This document shows, one piece after another, positions 41,872 to 55,613 of a DNA stretch of 64,000 nt. The notes beneath the pieces were generated by a model. That model ran no database searches. It had not been told where the DNA came from and saw nothing but the letters and a program-made list of their open reading frames with translations. The stretch comes from Microcella pacifica. Lineage in GTDB: Bacteria > Actinomycetota > Actinomycetes > Actinomycetales > Microbacteriaceae. The position numbers and the translations under genes were made by a program. The first letter of the stretch is position 1, and each line of letters begins with the position of its first letter. The stretch covers positions 1-64,000 of the forward strand of contig NZ_VIKT02000007.1 of assembly GCF_009371975.2 (NCBI RefSeq). Direction: 5' to 3'.

Positions 41872-42824
41872 GACTTCTTCTTCTTCGCTCGTTGCTTGCT
41901 CACGGGTTGCTGGCGCTGCGGCTTCTTCGGCTCCTCGACGGCGACCGTGCCGGGTGCCTCATCGTCGGGGTCGGGGATGCCCTTGCGCTGGCGCTTCCGT
42001 GCCAGCCGTGCCTCGCGGGCCTGCGCCGCCTCGCTGCCCGGGGTCGGCATGTTCCTGATCACGATGAACTGCTGCACCATCGTCCAGATGTTGGAGGTGA
42101 ACCAGTAGAACATCACGCCGATCGGGAACGCGAAGCCGGAGAAAACGAAGACCAGCGGCAGCAAGTAGAGCATGATGCGCTGCTGCCGGTACATCGGCGA
42201 CGCCTTCATCTCGGGCGACTGGTTCTTCGACATGATCTGCAGCTGCGTGATGAACTGCGATCCGGTCATAAGGATGACCAGGATGACGGCGATGATGATG
42301 ACCGCGACGTTGCCCTCGGAGCTTGCGATCGAGCTGCCCAGGGGTGCGATGCCGAAGAGCTCCGCACTGCCGAACTCGGCCGAGAGTCGTGCATCGAGCA
42401 GGCCGACGCCCGGACGGTCTGCGTAGGCGTCATTGAGGACGGAGAAGAGACCGAAGAAGATCGGCATCTGCAGAAGAAGCGGCAAGCACGATGAGAGCGG
42501 GTTCGTGCCGTGCTTCTTGTACAGGGCCATCGTGTCGCGCGACATGGCCTCGCGCGAGAACTGGTCCTTCTTGCCCTTGTACTTGTCTTGGATCTTCTTG
42601 AGCTCGGGAGAGATCTCCAGCATCTTGCGCTGGCTCTTGATCTGGCGGACGAAGACCGGGATGAGCGCTGCGCGCACGACCACCACGAGACCGCAGATTG
42701 ACAGTACCCAGGTGATGCCTGCCGCCGATTCCATGCCCGCCATCGTGAGGAGGGAGTGGAAGCCGACGAGGATCGCCTCGATGACCCACTTGATGGGCCA
42801 GAGGATGCCACCGATGATGTCCAT
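41868..42824 (-). CDS. yidC: Membrane protein insertase YidC
   Basis: The 318-residue insertase has about five spans and the conserved hydrophilic-groove region with LIPVFVRQIKSQRKM. FGLFSVLN and a basic C-terminal tail (KKPQRQQPVSKQRAKKKKS) that can bind ribosomes follow. It helps insert membrane proteins with or without Sec. It is co-directional with yidD, 8 bp downstream of it. Confidence 0.95.
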   Translation of the reverse strand: MDIIGGILWPIKWVIEAILVGFHSLLTMAGMESAAGITWVLSICGLVVVVRAALIPVFVRQIKSQRKMLEISPELKKIQDKYKGKKDQFSREAMSRDTMALYKKHGTNPLSSCLPLLLQMPIFFGLFSVLNDAYADRPGVGLLDARLSAEFGSAELFGIAPLGSSIASSEGNVAVIIIAVILVILMTGSQFITQLQIMSKNQSPEMKASPMYRQQRIMLYLLPLVFVFSGFAFPIGVMFYWFTSNIWTMVQQFIVIRNMPTPGSEAAQAREARLARKRQRKGIPDPDDEAPGTVAVEEPKKPQRQQPVSKQRAKKKKS

Positions 42825-42832
42825 GCGGAGGG

Positions 42833-43153
42833 CTACGCCTTTCTCTCGAGAGTGATGAAGCCGAACCGGGTGCGCCGGTAGGGGGAGTGTGCGGGAAGGG
42901 GGACGTCATCGATGCCGCCCTCCGCCCAGGGGTGACAGCGAGCGAGCCGGCGGGTCGTCAGCCAGGCGCCCTTCAGGACGCCGTGCTCCTGCACCGAGCG
43001 CAGACCGTAGGCGGAGCAACTCGGGTAGTACCGGCAGACGTCGCCATAGAGAGGAGAGATGACAGCCCGGTAGACGTGCAGCACGGCGACCACCGCGTTG
43101 CGGGGGATGAGCGCGATCACCCGGAGCACGCGCAGCACGCCCGTACTCCTCAC
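42833..43153 (-). CDS. yidD: Membrane protein insertion efficiency factor YidD
   Basis: The 106-residue protein has YRAVISPLYGDVCRYYPSCS and GAWLTTRRLARCHPWAEGG, the defining YidD motifs with three conserved cysteines. The GTG start overlaps the rnpA stop (GTGA). It lies between rnpA and yidC in the standard order. Confidence 0.93.
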   Translation of the reverse strand: MRSTGVLRVLRVIALIPRNAVVAVLHVYRAVISPLYGDVCRYYPSCSAYGLRSVQEHGVLKGAWLTTRRLARCHPWAEGGIDDVPLPAHSPYRRTRFGFITLERKA

Positions 43154-43485
43154 GTCATCACCACCCGTCGAAGACCACCCTCGATGTCAGAACGCAGGGT
43201 ATCCCAGCCAGCGTCGACAGCCCCTGGGAGTGCGCGGATCACGATGTCCGCCGTGGTCGGCACGAAGGATGCCGCCGCGCAGATCGCGCGCAGACGACGA
43301 CGCACGCGATTGCGGTGCACCGCGTTGCCGACCTTCGAGGACACGATGAAACCGAAGCGGGGGCCCGCCTCCTCGTCGCTCGGAGCGCAGTAGATCACCG
43401 CGACGGAGGAGGATGCGCGACGACCACGACGCACGATGCGGCGGAAGTCCTCACCGCGCAGAATGCGGTGCGCGCGCGCGAGCAC
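43150..43485 (-). CDS. rnpA: Ribonuclease P protein component
   Basis: The 111-residue protein has RILRGEDFRRIVRRGRR and the signature GNAVHRNRVRRRLRA. It is the protein subunit of RNase P. The GTG at 43485 gives the usual length. An ATG at 43542 would overlap rpmH by more than 40 bases and is less likely. Confidence 0.9.
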   Translation of the reverse strand: MLARAHRILRGEDFRRIVRRGRRASSSVAVIYCAPSDEEAGPRFGFIVSSKVGNAVHRNRVRRRLRAICAAASFVPTTADIVIRALPGAVDAGWDTLRSDIEGGLRRVVMT

Positions 43486-43498
43486 CCCGAGGGCTCGA

Positions 43499-43636
43499 CT
43501 AGGCCGAGAGCTCGGTGCGCCCCTTGCGGCGACGAGCCCCAAGGATCGCCCGACCGGCGCGCGTGCGCATACGGAGGCGGAAGCCGTGCACCTTGGCGCG
43601 ACGGCGATTGTTGGGCTGGAACGTGCGCTTGCTCAT
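43499..43636 (-). CDS. rpmH: 50S ribosomal protein L34
   Basis: The 45-residue L34 starts [20 protein letters not shown] and contains the [13 protein letters not shown] end. GAGGAG lies 8 nt upstream. It heads the rpmH-rnpA-yidD-yidC-khpB-rsmG-parA-parB run, divergent from dnaA. Confidence 0.97.
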   Translation of the reverse strand: MSKRTFQPNNRRRAKVHGFRLRMRTRAGRAILGARRRKGRTELSA

Positions 43637-43935
43637 GATCTGATCTCCTCGGCCCGCGAGGGCTGCGACGACGGAAGGGAAAGCTGTCTGCCACGGTCGA
43701 CGACGAGCGCAGACAGAAGTCAACCGGTTAACAATAGGTCCGCCGGGTCGGGCGGTCAAACCGTACAGCGCGAGGGCGAACATTATCCCCATGATCACGC
43801 TGATCGTTGGTCACGACATGCCCGGTCGAACTACAGTAGGCAGACGGTCCGCAACTCGCCCGCGAGCAGCCCAGGCTGCACGCCTCCTGCCGGCCAGCCC
43901 CCTTCACGACCACACCAGAGATGAGGACATCCGTC
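43637..43935. promoter_or_regulatory. rpmH-dnaA divergent promoter region
   Basis: These 299 bases hold the rpmH and dnaA promoters and no gene. A DnaA-box-like TTATCCCCA lies at 43783-43791 and could take part in dnaA autoregulation. No further clear box is seen. Confidence 0.6.
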
Positions 43936-45348
43936 ATGACGGACGACACTGAGTCACCACAGGAGCTGTGGAACTCAGTGCGCACCGCGCTGACAACGGA
44001 TGAGCGCATCACGCCGCAGCTGCACGGGTTCATCAACCTCGTCGAGCCGCGCGGCATCATGGCGGGCACCCTCTACCTCGAAGTGCCGAACGAGCTCACG
44101 CGCGGCATGCTCGAGCAGCGCATCCGGTTGCCCCTCCTCACCGCCCTCACGACCGTCGCCGGCGACAACGTCTCGAGCTTCGCGATCGTCGTGAACCCCG
44201 AGATCCAGAACGAGGGCCTCGAGGCCTCCCTCGAGACGACCGACTCCTCGGCCCCCTACATCGAGCAGTCGACCACCCCGCCGCCGAGCGAGGCGGGCGG
44301 GCGCCGCGGTGACAGCCGGCTCAACCCCAAGTACAGCTTCGACAACTTCGTCATCGGCGGCTCCAACCGGTTCGCCCACGCCGCGGCCGTCGCCGTCGCG
44401 GAGGCCCCCGCGAAGGCGTACAACCCCTTGTTCGTCTACGGGGAGTCCGGGCTCGGCAAGACCCACCTCCTGCACGCGATCGGGCACTACGCCGAGAGCC
44501 TCTACCCGGGCATTCGCGTGCGGTACGTCTCGAGCGAGGAGTTCACGAACGACTTCATCAACTCGATCGCGAACAACCGGGCCAGCGTCTTTCAGTCGCG
44601 CTACCGCGAGATCGACATCCTGCTCATCGACGACATCCAGTTCCTGCAGGGCAAGGACTCGACGCAGGAAGCGTTCTTCCACACCTTCAATACGCTGCAC
44701 GACCACAACAAGCAGGTCGTGATCACGAGCGACCTGCCGCCCAAGCACCTCACGGGGTTCGAGGACCGCATGCGCAGCCGCTTCGAGTGGGGTCTCATCA
44801 CCGACGTGCAGGCGCCCGACCTCGAGACCCGCATCGCGATCCTGCGCAAGAAGGCGCAGAACGACCGCCTCCAGGTTCGCGACGACGTGCTCGAGTACAT
44901 GGCCTCGAAGGTGTCGAGCAACATCCGCGAGCTCGAGGGCACGCTGATCCGCGTCACCGCGTTCGCCAACCTCAACCGCACGCCCGTCGACCTGCAGCTC
45001 GTGCAGACCGTCCTCAAAGACCTCATCACTCTCGATGAGGACAATGTCATCGCGCCGGTCGACATCATCAACCACACCGCGGCCTACTTCAAGCTCACGG
45101 TCGACGACCTCTACGGGTCGTCCCGCTCGCAGGCCGTCGCGACCGCGCGCCAGATCGCGATGTACCTGTGCCGTGAACTCACCAACCTCTCCCTCCCCAA
45201 GATCGGTCAGCTGTTCGGCAACCGAGACCACACCACGGTCATGTACGCGAACAAGAAGATCAGCGAGCTCATGAAGGAGCGCCGGTCGATCTACAACCAG
45301 GTCACCGAGCTCACGAGCCGCATCAAGCAGAACAACCGCTACAGCTGA
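43936..45348 (+). CDS. dnaA: Chromosomal replication initiator DnaA
   Basis: The 470-residue initiator has domain I (about 1-90), a short linker and an AAA+ domain. The AAA+ domain shows Walker A YGESGLGKTHLLH, Walker B LLIDDIQFL and the domain IV DNA-binding signature GNRDHTTVMYANKK. The ATG at 43936 is favoured by GAGG upstream; an ATG five codons earlier is possible. The linker domain is short compared with Streptomyces DnaA. Confidence 0.96.
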   Translation: MTDDTESPQELWNSVRTALTTDERITPQLHGFINLVEPRGIMAGTLYLEVPNELTRGMLEQRIRLPLLTALTTVAGDNVSSFAIVVNPEIQNEGLEASLETTDSSAPYIEQSTTPPPSEAGGRRGDSRLNPKYSFDNFVIGGSNRFAHAAAVAVAEAPAKAYNPLFVYGESGLGKTHLLHAIGHYAESLYPGIRVRYVSSEEFTNDFINSIANNRASVFQSRYREIDILLIDDIQFLQGKDSTQEAFFHTFNTLHDHNKQVVITSDLPPKHLTGFEDRMRSRFEWGLITDVQAPDLETRIAILRKKAQNDRLQVRDDVLEYMASKVSSNIRELEGTLIRVTAFANLNRTPVDLQLVQTVLKDLITLDEDNVIAPVDIINHTAAYFKLTVDDLYGSSRSQAVATARQIAMYLCRELTNLSLPKIGQLFGNRDHTTVMYANKKISELMKERRSIYNQVTELTSRIKQNNRYS

Positions 45349-45796
45349 GCGCACATCGCAGCGACGTGTGTCTGCCCTTCGCCCGCCGGGGCGTCTGCCG
45401 AGCACGTACCAGCGTGGTGATGTGACGCACAGCCGCGCCGCGTCAGTGACTTTTCGCACACTGGGGACAGCCTGTGGATAACTGCCCCGGTAGTGGGGAG
45501 CGATTGTTGAATGACAACGCGAGGCTGTGGGCTCCCGCTCTGCGCCACCCCGCGGAGTGCACGGATTCCCTCTCCCGTTCCCACTACTCCTCCACAAGTT
45601 ACACACATGTGGTTCAGCCAGCCCCCGCGGCCCCTGCAGGGTTATCCACACTGTGCACAGTGGTTAACACTGTTGTTCTTGATTCTCTTCAGGGAAATGG
45701 CGAGAGATAACTTTTCCCCGCCCGCCGAACGACACATCCGCTGTGCCAGTATGGGAGACCCGGGATTCCGGTGAGGGACGACCGAGAGGCAGCCGC
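45349..45796. other. Chromosomal origin oriC (dnaA-dnaN intergenic)
   Basis: The 448-bp gap between dnaA and dnaN holds perfect DnaA boxes on opposite strands, TGTGGATAA at 45473-45481 and TTATCCACA at 45642-45650. Weaker sites such as TTACACACA at 45599 are also present. An A+T-richer stretch at 45660-45715 next to the second box could be the unwinding element. Position and boxes together identify oriC; function is inferred. Confidence 0.85.
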
Positions 45797-46939
45797 GTGA
45801 AGTTCCAGGTCAATCGCGACGTTCTGAGCGACGCCGTGTCGTTCGCCGTCAAGCTCCTTCCCCAGCGCACTACTCTGCCGATCCTGAGCGGTGTTCTCGT
45901 GCGGGCCGAGAACGGCGCCGTCACCCTCTCCTCGTTCGACTACGAGGTCTCGGCGCAGACGACGATCGCCGCCGACGTGACAGAGGAAGGCACGATTCTC
46001 GTCTCGGGCCGGCTGCTCGCCGACATCGCGTCGCGGCTCCCGGCCGCGCCCGTGGAGTTTGTCACGACCGAGTCGAAAATCGCCGTCACGTGCGGCTCGG
46101 CCCGCTTCACTCTCTCGAGCATGCCCGTCGAGGAGTACCCGAGCCTGCCCGATGTCGACGGCCCGAGCGGCATGCTGCCGGGCGAGGACTTCTCCGACGC
46201 CGTCGGTCAGGTTGCCGTGGCCGCCTCGCGCGACGATGTCACGCCCGTCATCACGGGAGTGCAGCTCGAGATCGTCGAGAACCGGCTCTCGCTCGTCGCC
46301 ACCGACCGCTACCGCGTCGCCGTGCGCGAGATTGACTGGGAGTCGACCGCCGTGGACGTCGGTGTCACGGCTCTTGTGCCGTCGCGCACGCTCTCGGAGA
46401 TCGGCAAGATCTTCGCTCACAGTTCGGCTGTGACGGTCACGATCGTCACGGGCGGAGACCGTGAGCTCATCGCGTTCTCCGCCGACAAGAAGACCGTCAC
46501 CTCGTTGCTCATCAAAGGCAACTTCCCGCCCGTCAAGCGGCTCTTCCCCGAGACCGTCGACAACTACGCCGTCATGAACACCGCTGAGCTCGTCGAGGCC
46601 ACACGCCGCGTCGCCCTCGTGCTCGAGCGCGACGCCGCACTGCGGTACTCCTTCAGCGATGACGGTCTGACCCTCGAGGCCATCGGCTCCGAGAACGCTC
46701 AGGCCTCCGAGACGATCGATGCGCACGTGACGGGCGGCGAGACCACCGTCTCCCTCAAGCCGCAGTTCCTCATCGATGGACTTGCTGCCGTGCACAGCGA
46801 GTTCGTGCGACTGTCGTTCACGAAGACCGACAACCCCAACAAGCCGGGGCCGGTGCTCATCACGAGCCAGTCGTCGAAGGATCAGCCCGGGTCAGACAAC
46901 TACCGCTACCTGCTGCAGCCGAACCTGCTTCTGCGCTGA
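45797..46939 (+). CDS. dnaN: DNA polymerase III beta clamp
   Basis: The 380-residue clamp starts with GTG (VKFQVNRDVLSDAVSFAV). It has three repeated clamp domains and ends with the PNLLLR-type tail. It encircles DNA and tethers polymerase. The GTG matches the usual actinobacterial start; a longer frame back to 45743 runs into oriC. Confidence 0.95.
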   Translation: MKFQVNRDVLSDAVSFAVKLLPQRTTLPILSGVLVRAENGAVTLSSFDYEVSAQTTIAADVTEEGTILVSGRLLADIASRLPAAPVEFVTTESKIAVTCGSARFTLSSMPVEEYPSLPDVDGPSGMLPGEDFSDAVGQVAVAASRDDVTPVITGVQLEIVENRLSLVATDRYRVAVREIDWESTAVDVGVTALVPSRTLSEIGKIFAHSSAVTVTIVTGGDRELIAFSADKKTVTSLLIKGNFPPVKRLFPETVDNYAVMNTAELVEATRRVALVLERDAALRYSFSDDGLTLEAIGSENAQASETIDAHVTGGETTVSLKPQFLIDGLAAVHSEFVRLSFTKTDNPNKPGPVLITSQSSKDQPGSDNYRYLLQPNLLLR

Positions 46940-46944
46940 GTCGC

Positions 46945-48159
46945 GTGCACGTCACGCACCTCACGCTCGTCGACTTCCGCAACTACGCGCGGGCCGATGT
47001 CGAGCTCTCACCCGGCACGACCCTCTTCGTGGGGCGCAACGGGCAGGGCAAGACGAACCTCATCGAAGCCATCGGCTATCTGAGCACGGTCTCCTCCCAC
47101 CGGGTGTCGACCGACCAGGCACTGGTGCGAGCCGGTCAGGAGTCGGCGATCGTGCGCATGCGCGTGCAGCACGAGGAGCGCGCGCTCGTCATGGAGCTGC
47201 AGCTCAACCGCACGGGGGCCAATAAGGCCCAGGTGAATCGCGGCGCGGTACGCACTCGAGAACTGCCGAGATATTTCGCGAGCGTACTCTTCGCACCCGA
47301 GGATCTCTCGCTCGTGCGCGGCGAGCCCTTCGGTCGCCGCGCCTATCTCGACGCCCTCGTCGTGCAGCGATCGCCGCGGTTCGCGGGCATCATCTCGGAC
47401 TACGAGAGGGTTGTGCGGCAGCGCAACTCCCTCCTCAAATCGGCACGTGCCTCTCGGCTGCCCGCCGACTCCCTCACGACGCTCGACGTGTGGGACGACC
47501 GTCTCGTGGAGCTCGGCACCGCTCTCATGGTGGCGCGGCATGAACTGGTCGAGCAGCTGCGGCCGCGCATCTCTCAGGCGTATCGCGCGGTCGCCGGCGA
47601 TGAGCACGACACCGGCGTGAGCATCCAGCGCAGCATCGATGCGGATGCTCCCACCGACGCTGCGACGACAGCCCCCGTCGAGGCTGCCGAGGCCGGGGGA
47701 GACCCCGTGATCGTCGCCGCGGCCTTCCGGGAGCGCCTCGCATCCCGACGCCGCGACGAACTCGATCGTGCGGTGACGCTCGTGGGGCCCCACCGCGATG
47801 ACCTCGTGCTCGACCTCAACGGGCTGCCCGCACGCGGCTACGCGAGTCACGGCGAGAGCTGGTCGTTCGCCCTCGCCCTCAAGCTCGCCTCGGCGGAGGT
47901 GCTGCGCGTGGATGCTGTCGCCGGCGATCCCGTGCTCGTGCTCGATGATGTCTTCGCCGAGCTCGATGAGGGGCGCCGCGAGCGTCTTGCCGATGCGATC
48001 GTCGACTACGAGCAGGTGCTCATCACCGCCGCCGTCGGCCGCGACGTGCCGGAGCGACTGCGCGCGACCACCGTGCGCATCGCGGCGGGCGCGATCGTGG
48101 AGCCCGATGCGGAGGTGGCTCCTACCGAGGGGGCTGCACACGGCGGGCGCGATGAGTGA
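46945..48159 (+). CDS. recF: DNA replication and repair protein RecF
   Basis: The 404-residue SMC-like ATPase has Walker A GRNGQGKTNLIEAIGYLST, the LFAPEDLSLVRGEP segment and Walker B VLVLDDVFAELDEGRR. It helps load RecA at gaps. The GTG is 5 bp after dnaN. An Ala/Thr-rich insertion at about residues 230-250 is unremarkable. Confidence 0.94.
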   Translation: MHVTHLTLVDFRNYARADVELSPGTTLFVGRNGQGKTNLIEAIGYLSTVSSHRVSTDQALVRAGQESAIVRMRVQHEERALVMELQLNRTGANKAQVNRGAVRTRELPRYFASVLFAPEDLSLVRGEPFGRRAYLDALVVQRSPRFAGIISDYERVVRQRNSLLKSARASRLPADSLTTLDVWDDRLVELGTALMVARHELVEQLRPRISQAYRAVAGDEHDTGVSIQRSIDADAPTDAATTAPVEAAEAGGDPVIVAAAFRERLASRRRDELDRAVTLVGPHRDDLVLDLNGLPARGYASHGESWSFALALKLASAEVLRVDAVAGDPVLVLDDVFAELDEGRRERLADAIVDYEQVLITAAVGRDVPERLRATTVRIAAGAIVEPDAEVAPTEGAAHGGRDE

Positions 48160-48661
48160 CGACGCACCACCCCCGGAGTCGGAGGCGAGTGCCGTCTACC
48201 GGCGCATGCGGCGCGTCTTCGGCGACCCCTCGATGCGGTCGTCGGATGCTCGCAAGCGTGCGGCGGGGGCGCGCACGCGAGGAGCGTCATCACCGTTCGG
48301 TGCGGGGCGCGAGCCCGCGGGACTCGACGACGTCATCGATTCACTCACGCGCGTCATGGGGTGGACCTCCCCGCTCGCTCGCGGCGAGCTGCTCTCGGCG
48401 TGGTCGAGCATCGTGGGGGAGGACGTCGCGGCGCGGTCGCAGCCCGTGGGCATCGAGGAGGGTGTGCTGAGCATCCAGTGCGATTCGACCGCGTGGGCGA
48501 CGCAATTGCGCATGATGCAGGGCGATATCCTGACCTCGATCGTGCGCACGTTCCCCGACGCCGGCGTCGCGAGCGTGCGGATTCTCGGCCCGGGCGCGCC
48601 CAGCTGGAAGCGCGGCCCGCGGTCGGTGCCCGGTCGTGGCCCACGGGACACGTACGGCTAG
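48152..48661 (+). CDS. dciA: DciA-like (DUF721) putative helicase loader
   Basis: The 169-residue protein has a disordered start (about 1-60). A DUF721 domain follows, with WSSIVGEDVAARSQPVGIEE and TAWATQLRMMQGDIL. DUF721/DciA proteins are the ancestral loaders of DnaB in bacteria without DnaC or DnaI. The ATG overlaps the end of recF by 8 bases, and gyrB follows 160 bp later. The recF-dciA-gyrB order is typical of actinobacteria. Confidence 0.85.
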   Translation: MSDDAPPPESEASAVYRRMRRVFGDPSMRSSDARKRAAGARTRGASSPFGAGREPAGLDDVIDSLTRVMGWTSPLARGELLSAWSSIVGEDVAARSQPVGIEEGVLSIQCDSTAWATQLRMMQGDILTSIVRTFPDAGVASVRILGPGAPSWKRGPRSVPGRGPRDTYG

Positions 48662-48741
48662 GAAGGCGAATCACTCCACCACAGCGTCAAAATCTCCCCA
48701 GAGGGCCTTTCTGGCGCCTCTGAGTACGCGTTTCTTGGTAG

Positions 48742-50817
<2,076 letters not shown>

Positions 50818-50886
50818 CCGCGCCGCGCGTGATCGAGCAGCGCGAACCGGCACCCCCACTCCACCACCACCGAAGGCAGCAGCACC

Positions 50887-53483
<2,597 letters not shown>

Positions 53484-53487
<4 letters not shown>

Positions 53488-53891
53488 GTACAGTCGCCGA
53501 GAAGCTGCAACGCAAGTCGCAGCGCAGCGCCCCCGTCAAGCAGGTGCGCCTCAAGCTCGTCTACATCGACTTCTGGTCGGCGGTGAAGCTCTCCTTCCTC
53601 GTCGCCATCTGCCTGTCGATCGCGCTCCTCATCACGACACTCATGATCTGGGTCGTGCTCTCCTCGCTCGGCATCATCAACGACCTCGACGCGCTCTTCG
53701 CCGAGATCCTCGGAGAAGATGCCCTGAGCCTCGCCGAGATCCTCTCGCTCGGGCAGGTCATGTTCTTCGCGAGCATCGTCGCCGTCCTCAACGCCGTCGG
53801 CGGCACCGTGCTCGGAGCCGTGAGCGCGCTCATCTACAACCTCAGCGTCAAGCTCACCGGCGGCCTCCTCGTCGGATTCACCAACAACTGA
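53484..53891 (+). CDS. DUF3566 transmembrane protein
   Basis: The 135-residue protein has a basic start ([20 protein letters not shown]), two or more spans at about 33-60 and 90-120, and a Gly-rich C-terminus. This matches the DUF3566 family that follows gyrA in actinobacteria. The GTG overlaps the gyrA stop (GTGA). Its function is unknown. Confidence 0.85.
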
Positions 53892-53967
53892 ACGACCCCT
53901 CCCCGCATCGCCTCGGCGCGAATTGGGGGAGGGTGACCGGGTGCTGTACAGTCGTATCCGGTCTCAC

Positions 53968-54041
53968 GGGGATATAGCTCAGGCGGTTAGAGCGCTTCGC
54001 TGATAACGAAGAGGTCCGAGGTTCAAGTCCTCGTATCCCCA
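53968..54041 (+). tRNA. tRNA-Ile (anticodon GAT)
   Basis: A complete cloverleaf has the acceptor GGGGATA/TATCCCC, anticodon loop CTGATAA and T-loop TTCAAGT. CCA is not encoded. It follows DUF3566 and precedes tRNA-Ala, the common gyrA-tRNA-Ile-tRNA-Ala order. Confidence 0.97.
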
Positions 54042-54051
54042 CGCATTGTCT

Positions 54052-54078
54052 GTCACGCCGCCGCTTCTGCGGCGTGAC
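54052..54078 (+). repeat. Post-tRNA hairpin, copy 2
   Basis: GTCACGCCGC and GCGGCGTGAC pair perfectly (10 bp) around loop CGCTTCT. The wider 43-bp block 54050-54092 recurs at 54257-54299 with one mismatch. It starts 11 bp after tRNA-Ile. Confidence 0.8.
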
Positions 54079-54175
54079 GTCGGTTCCGCGAGGCGCGTGC
54101 GAGCGCCTCGCTTCGCGAATCGGCGCTCATGGGCCGACGAGAGCGGCGCGACAGGTTCGCTAAACTGAAGACCGC

Positions 54176-54248
54176 GGGGCCTTAGCTCAATTGGTAGAGC
54201 GCCTGCTTTGCAAGCAGGAGGTCAGGAGTTCGATTCTCCTAGGCTCCA
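54176..54248 (+). tRNA. tRNA-Ala (anticodon TGC)
   Basis: A complete cloverleaf has the acceptor GGGGCCT/AGGCTCC with one G-T pair, anticodon loop TTTGCAA and T-loop TTCGATT. CCA is not encoded. A T6 run and the second 10-bp hairpin follow directly. Confidence 0.97.
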
Positions 54249-54258
54249 CGTTTTTTCT

Positions 54259-54285
54259 GTCACGCCGCCGCTTCTGCGGCGTGAC
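54259..54285 (+). repeat. Post-tRNA hairpin, copy 3
   Basis: This copy has the same 10-bp stem and CGCTTCT loop as the copy after tRNA-Ile. It starts 11 bp after the tRNA-Ala end, with T6 between. The T-run lies before rather than after the stem, so it is not a standard intrinsic terminator. Confidence 0.8.
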
Positions 54286-54445
54286 GTCGCTTCCGCGAGA
54301 CGAGCGCGGTCGTCTCGCTTTGCGGTGCGGCTCACCCTGCTGGGGCACAGCGCGCTCATGCTCGACGCGCGACCGCATGCTTTGCGGTGCACAGGCACTG
54401 CTCACGGAGGCGTGCCACTCTGGGGCGCGAGCCCGAGCGGGGCTC

Positions 54446-54485
54446 CCGGACGAGGCATCCCGTACCCGGACAGCGACAAGACGGG
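54446..54485 (+). promoter_or_regulatory. Guanidine-III riboswitch
   Basis: The 40-nt element contains CCGGACGAGG, then CCCGTACCCGG, then ACAAGACGGG. These match the conserved blocks of the guanidine-III (ykkC-III) class described from Thermobifida. CCCGT can pair with ACGGG as in the class pseudoknot. The ribosome site GAGGAG of gdx follows 3 nt later, so ligand binding would act on translation. The downstream gene is the expected exporter. Confidence 0.88.
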
Positions 54486-54501
54486 TCGAGGAGACTGCGT
54501 C

Positions 54502-54828
54502 ATGTCGTGGATCATTCTGGTGGCATCGGGGATGCTCGAAGCCGTCTGGGCAACGGCCCTCGGCGAGTCGAAAGGCTTCACCCGGGTTGGGCCGACCATC
54601 GTGTTCGGCGTTGCCCTCGCCCTCAGCATGGTGGGCCTGGCCTACGCGATGCGCGAGATACCCACGGGCACGGCCTACGCCGTGTGGGTAGGCATCGGCG
54701 CAGGGCTCACCATCATCTGGGCTATGCTCACCGGCGCCGAGACCGCCTCGGTCATCAAGATCGTGCTCGTGCTCGGCATCGTGGCGTGCGTCGTCGGGCT
54801 CAAGTTGGTGAGCGACGCCGGAGCCTGA
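54502..54828 (+). CDS. gdx: Guanidinium exporter Gdx (SugE, SMR family)
   Basis: The 108-residue four-span SMR protein has the conserved membrane Glu in the first helix (ASGMLEAVWATAL) and the GTAYAVWVGIGAG motif of the Gdx/SugE branch. Gdx exports guanidinium in exchange for protons. The riboswitch directly upstream confirms the assignment over drug-exporting EmrE types. The ATG at 54502 follows GAGGAG. Confidence 0.92.
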   Translation: MSWIILVASGMLEAVWATALGESKGFTRVGPTIVFGVALALSMVGLAYAMREIPTGTAYAVWVGIGAGLTIIWAMLTGAETASVIKIVLVLGIVACVVGLKLVSDAGA

Positions 54829-54861
54829 ACCGAGCCGGTGCGCGGGGCCCCACCACGCAGA

Positions 54862-54891
54862 AGCGGCGCCGACCCGGAGGGCGGCGCCGCT
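54862..54891. terminator. Bidirectional terminator-like hairpin
   Basis: AGCGGCGCCG and CGGCGCCGCT pair perfectly (10 bp) around a 10-nt loop. The hairpin sits between the convergent gdx and the gene at 54908-55486. No T-run is present. Confidence 0.6.
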
Positions 54892-54907
54892 CGTCGTGCA
54901 GCAAGAC

Positions 54908-55486
54908 TCAGGGCTTGGCGGAGGTCTCCACGGGAACACCATCGTCTTCGGCCTCGACCCACAGGTCGTCGTCGGCGCGCAGCGTCTGCCACGCGGCGTA
55001 GGCGATACCGGCGGCGGCGACGACGCCGAGCCCGATGAGGATGTAGGTGCCGGGGCCGGGCTTGGGCTTGACCTCGATGAGTCCGACGCGCTGACCGGCC
55101 TTGGTCGCGAGCTCGCGACCGGACGCGGATGCTGACTTGAGGGCATCCCGCAATTGCTTGTTGCGCGCGATGTCGAGAACCGCGATCGCCGACCCGAGGG
55201 CGCCGGAGACAGCAGGGAGAACGTCGTCGGTGAACTTATCGCGAGTCGCGCTCGCAGCGGAGCGCACCGAGCCGACGCCGGCGTCGATTCCCGGCTGCAC
55301 GCGCTTCTCGTAGGCGCTCTTCACGCGGGGCGCGACATCATCGCGCGCGACGGTGGCAGCTTCGCGGCTCGCAGCACGCAGAACCTTTGCGGCGTGCTCG
55401 AGGACTTCGCGCTGCTCACTCCAGACATCCGACGCCGACCCACGGAGCTTCTTGATGTCGCGACGGCGCTTGCGTGACAGTCCCAT
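54908..55486 (-). CDS. Hypothetical helical protein with C-terminal membrane span
   Basis: The 192-residue protein has a basic start (MGLSRKRRRDIKKLRGSA). A long Ala/Lys/Glu-rich helical region with apolipoprotein- or stress-protein-like periodicity (about 20-140) follows. It ends in one span (TYILIGLGVVAAAGIAYAAW) and an acidic tail. GGAGG lies 9 nt before the ATG at 55486, which decides against the in-frame ATG at 55495. It is convergent with gdx. No family is recognised. Confidence 0.6.
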   Translation of the reverse strand: MGLSRKRRRDIKKLRGSASDVWSEQREVLEHAAKVLRAASREAATVARDDVAPRVKSAYEKRVQPGIDAGVGSVRSAASATRDKFTDDVLPAVSGALGSAIAVLDIARNKQLRDALKSASASGRELATKAGQRVGLIEVKPKPGPGTYILIGLGVVAAAGIAYAAWQTLRADDDLWVEAEDDGVPVETSAKP

Positions 55487-55613
55487 GGTCTTCATCCTCC
55501 AGCAGGTGGCGATCGGTGACCTGTCCATCCTGGCACTGATGCGGAAGGCTCCCCAACGGCACAGACCGAATGCTCAGGATTCCCCCCGAGTCGAGCGTGG
55601 AAGAATAGACGGC

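Noticed and set aside
43486-43542. N-terminal extension of rnpA to an ATG inside rpmH
   Set aside because: It overlaps rpmH by more than 40 bases and exceeds the family length; the GTG at 43485 fits better.
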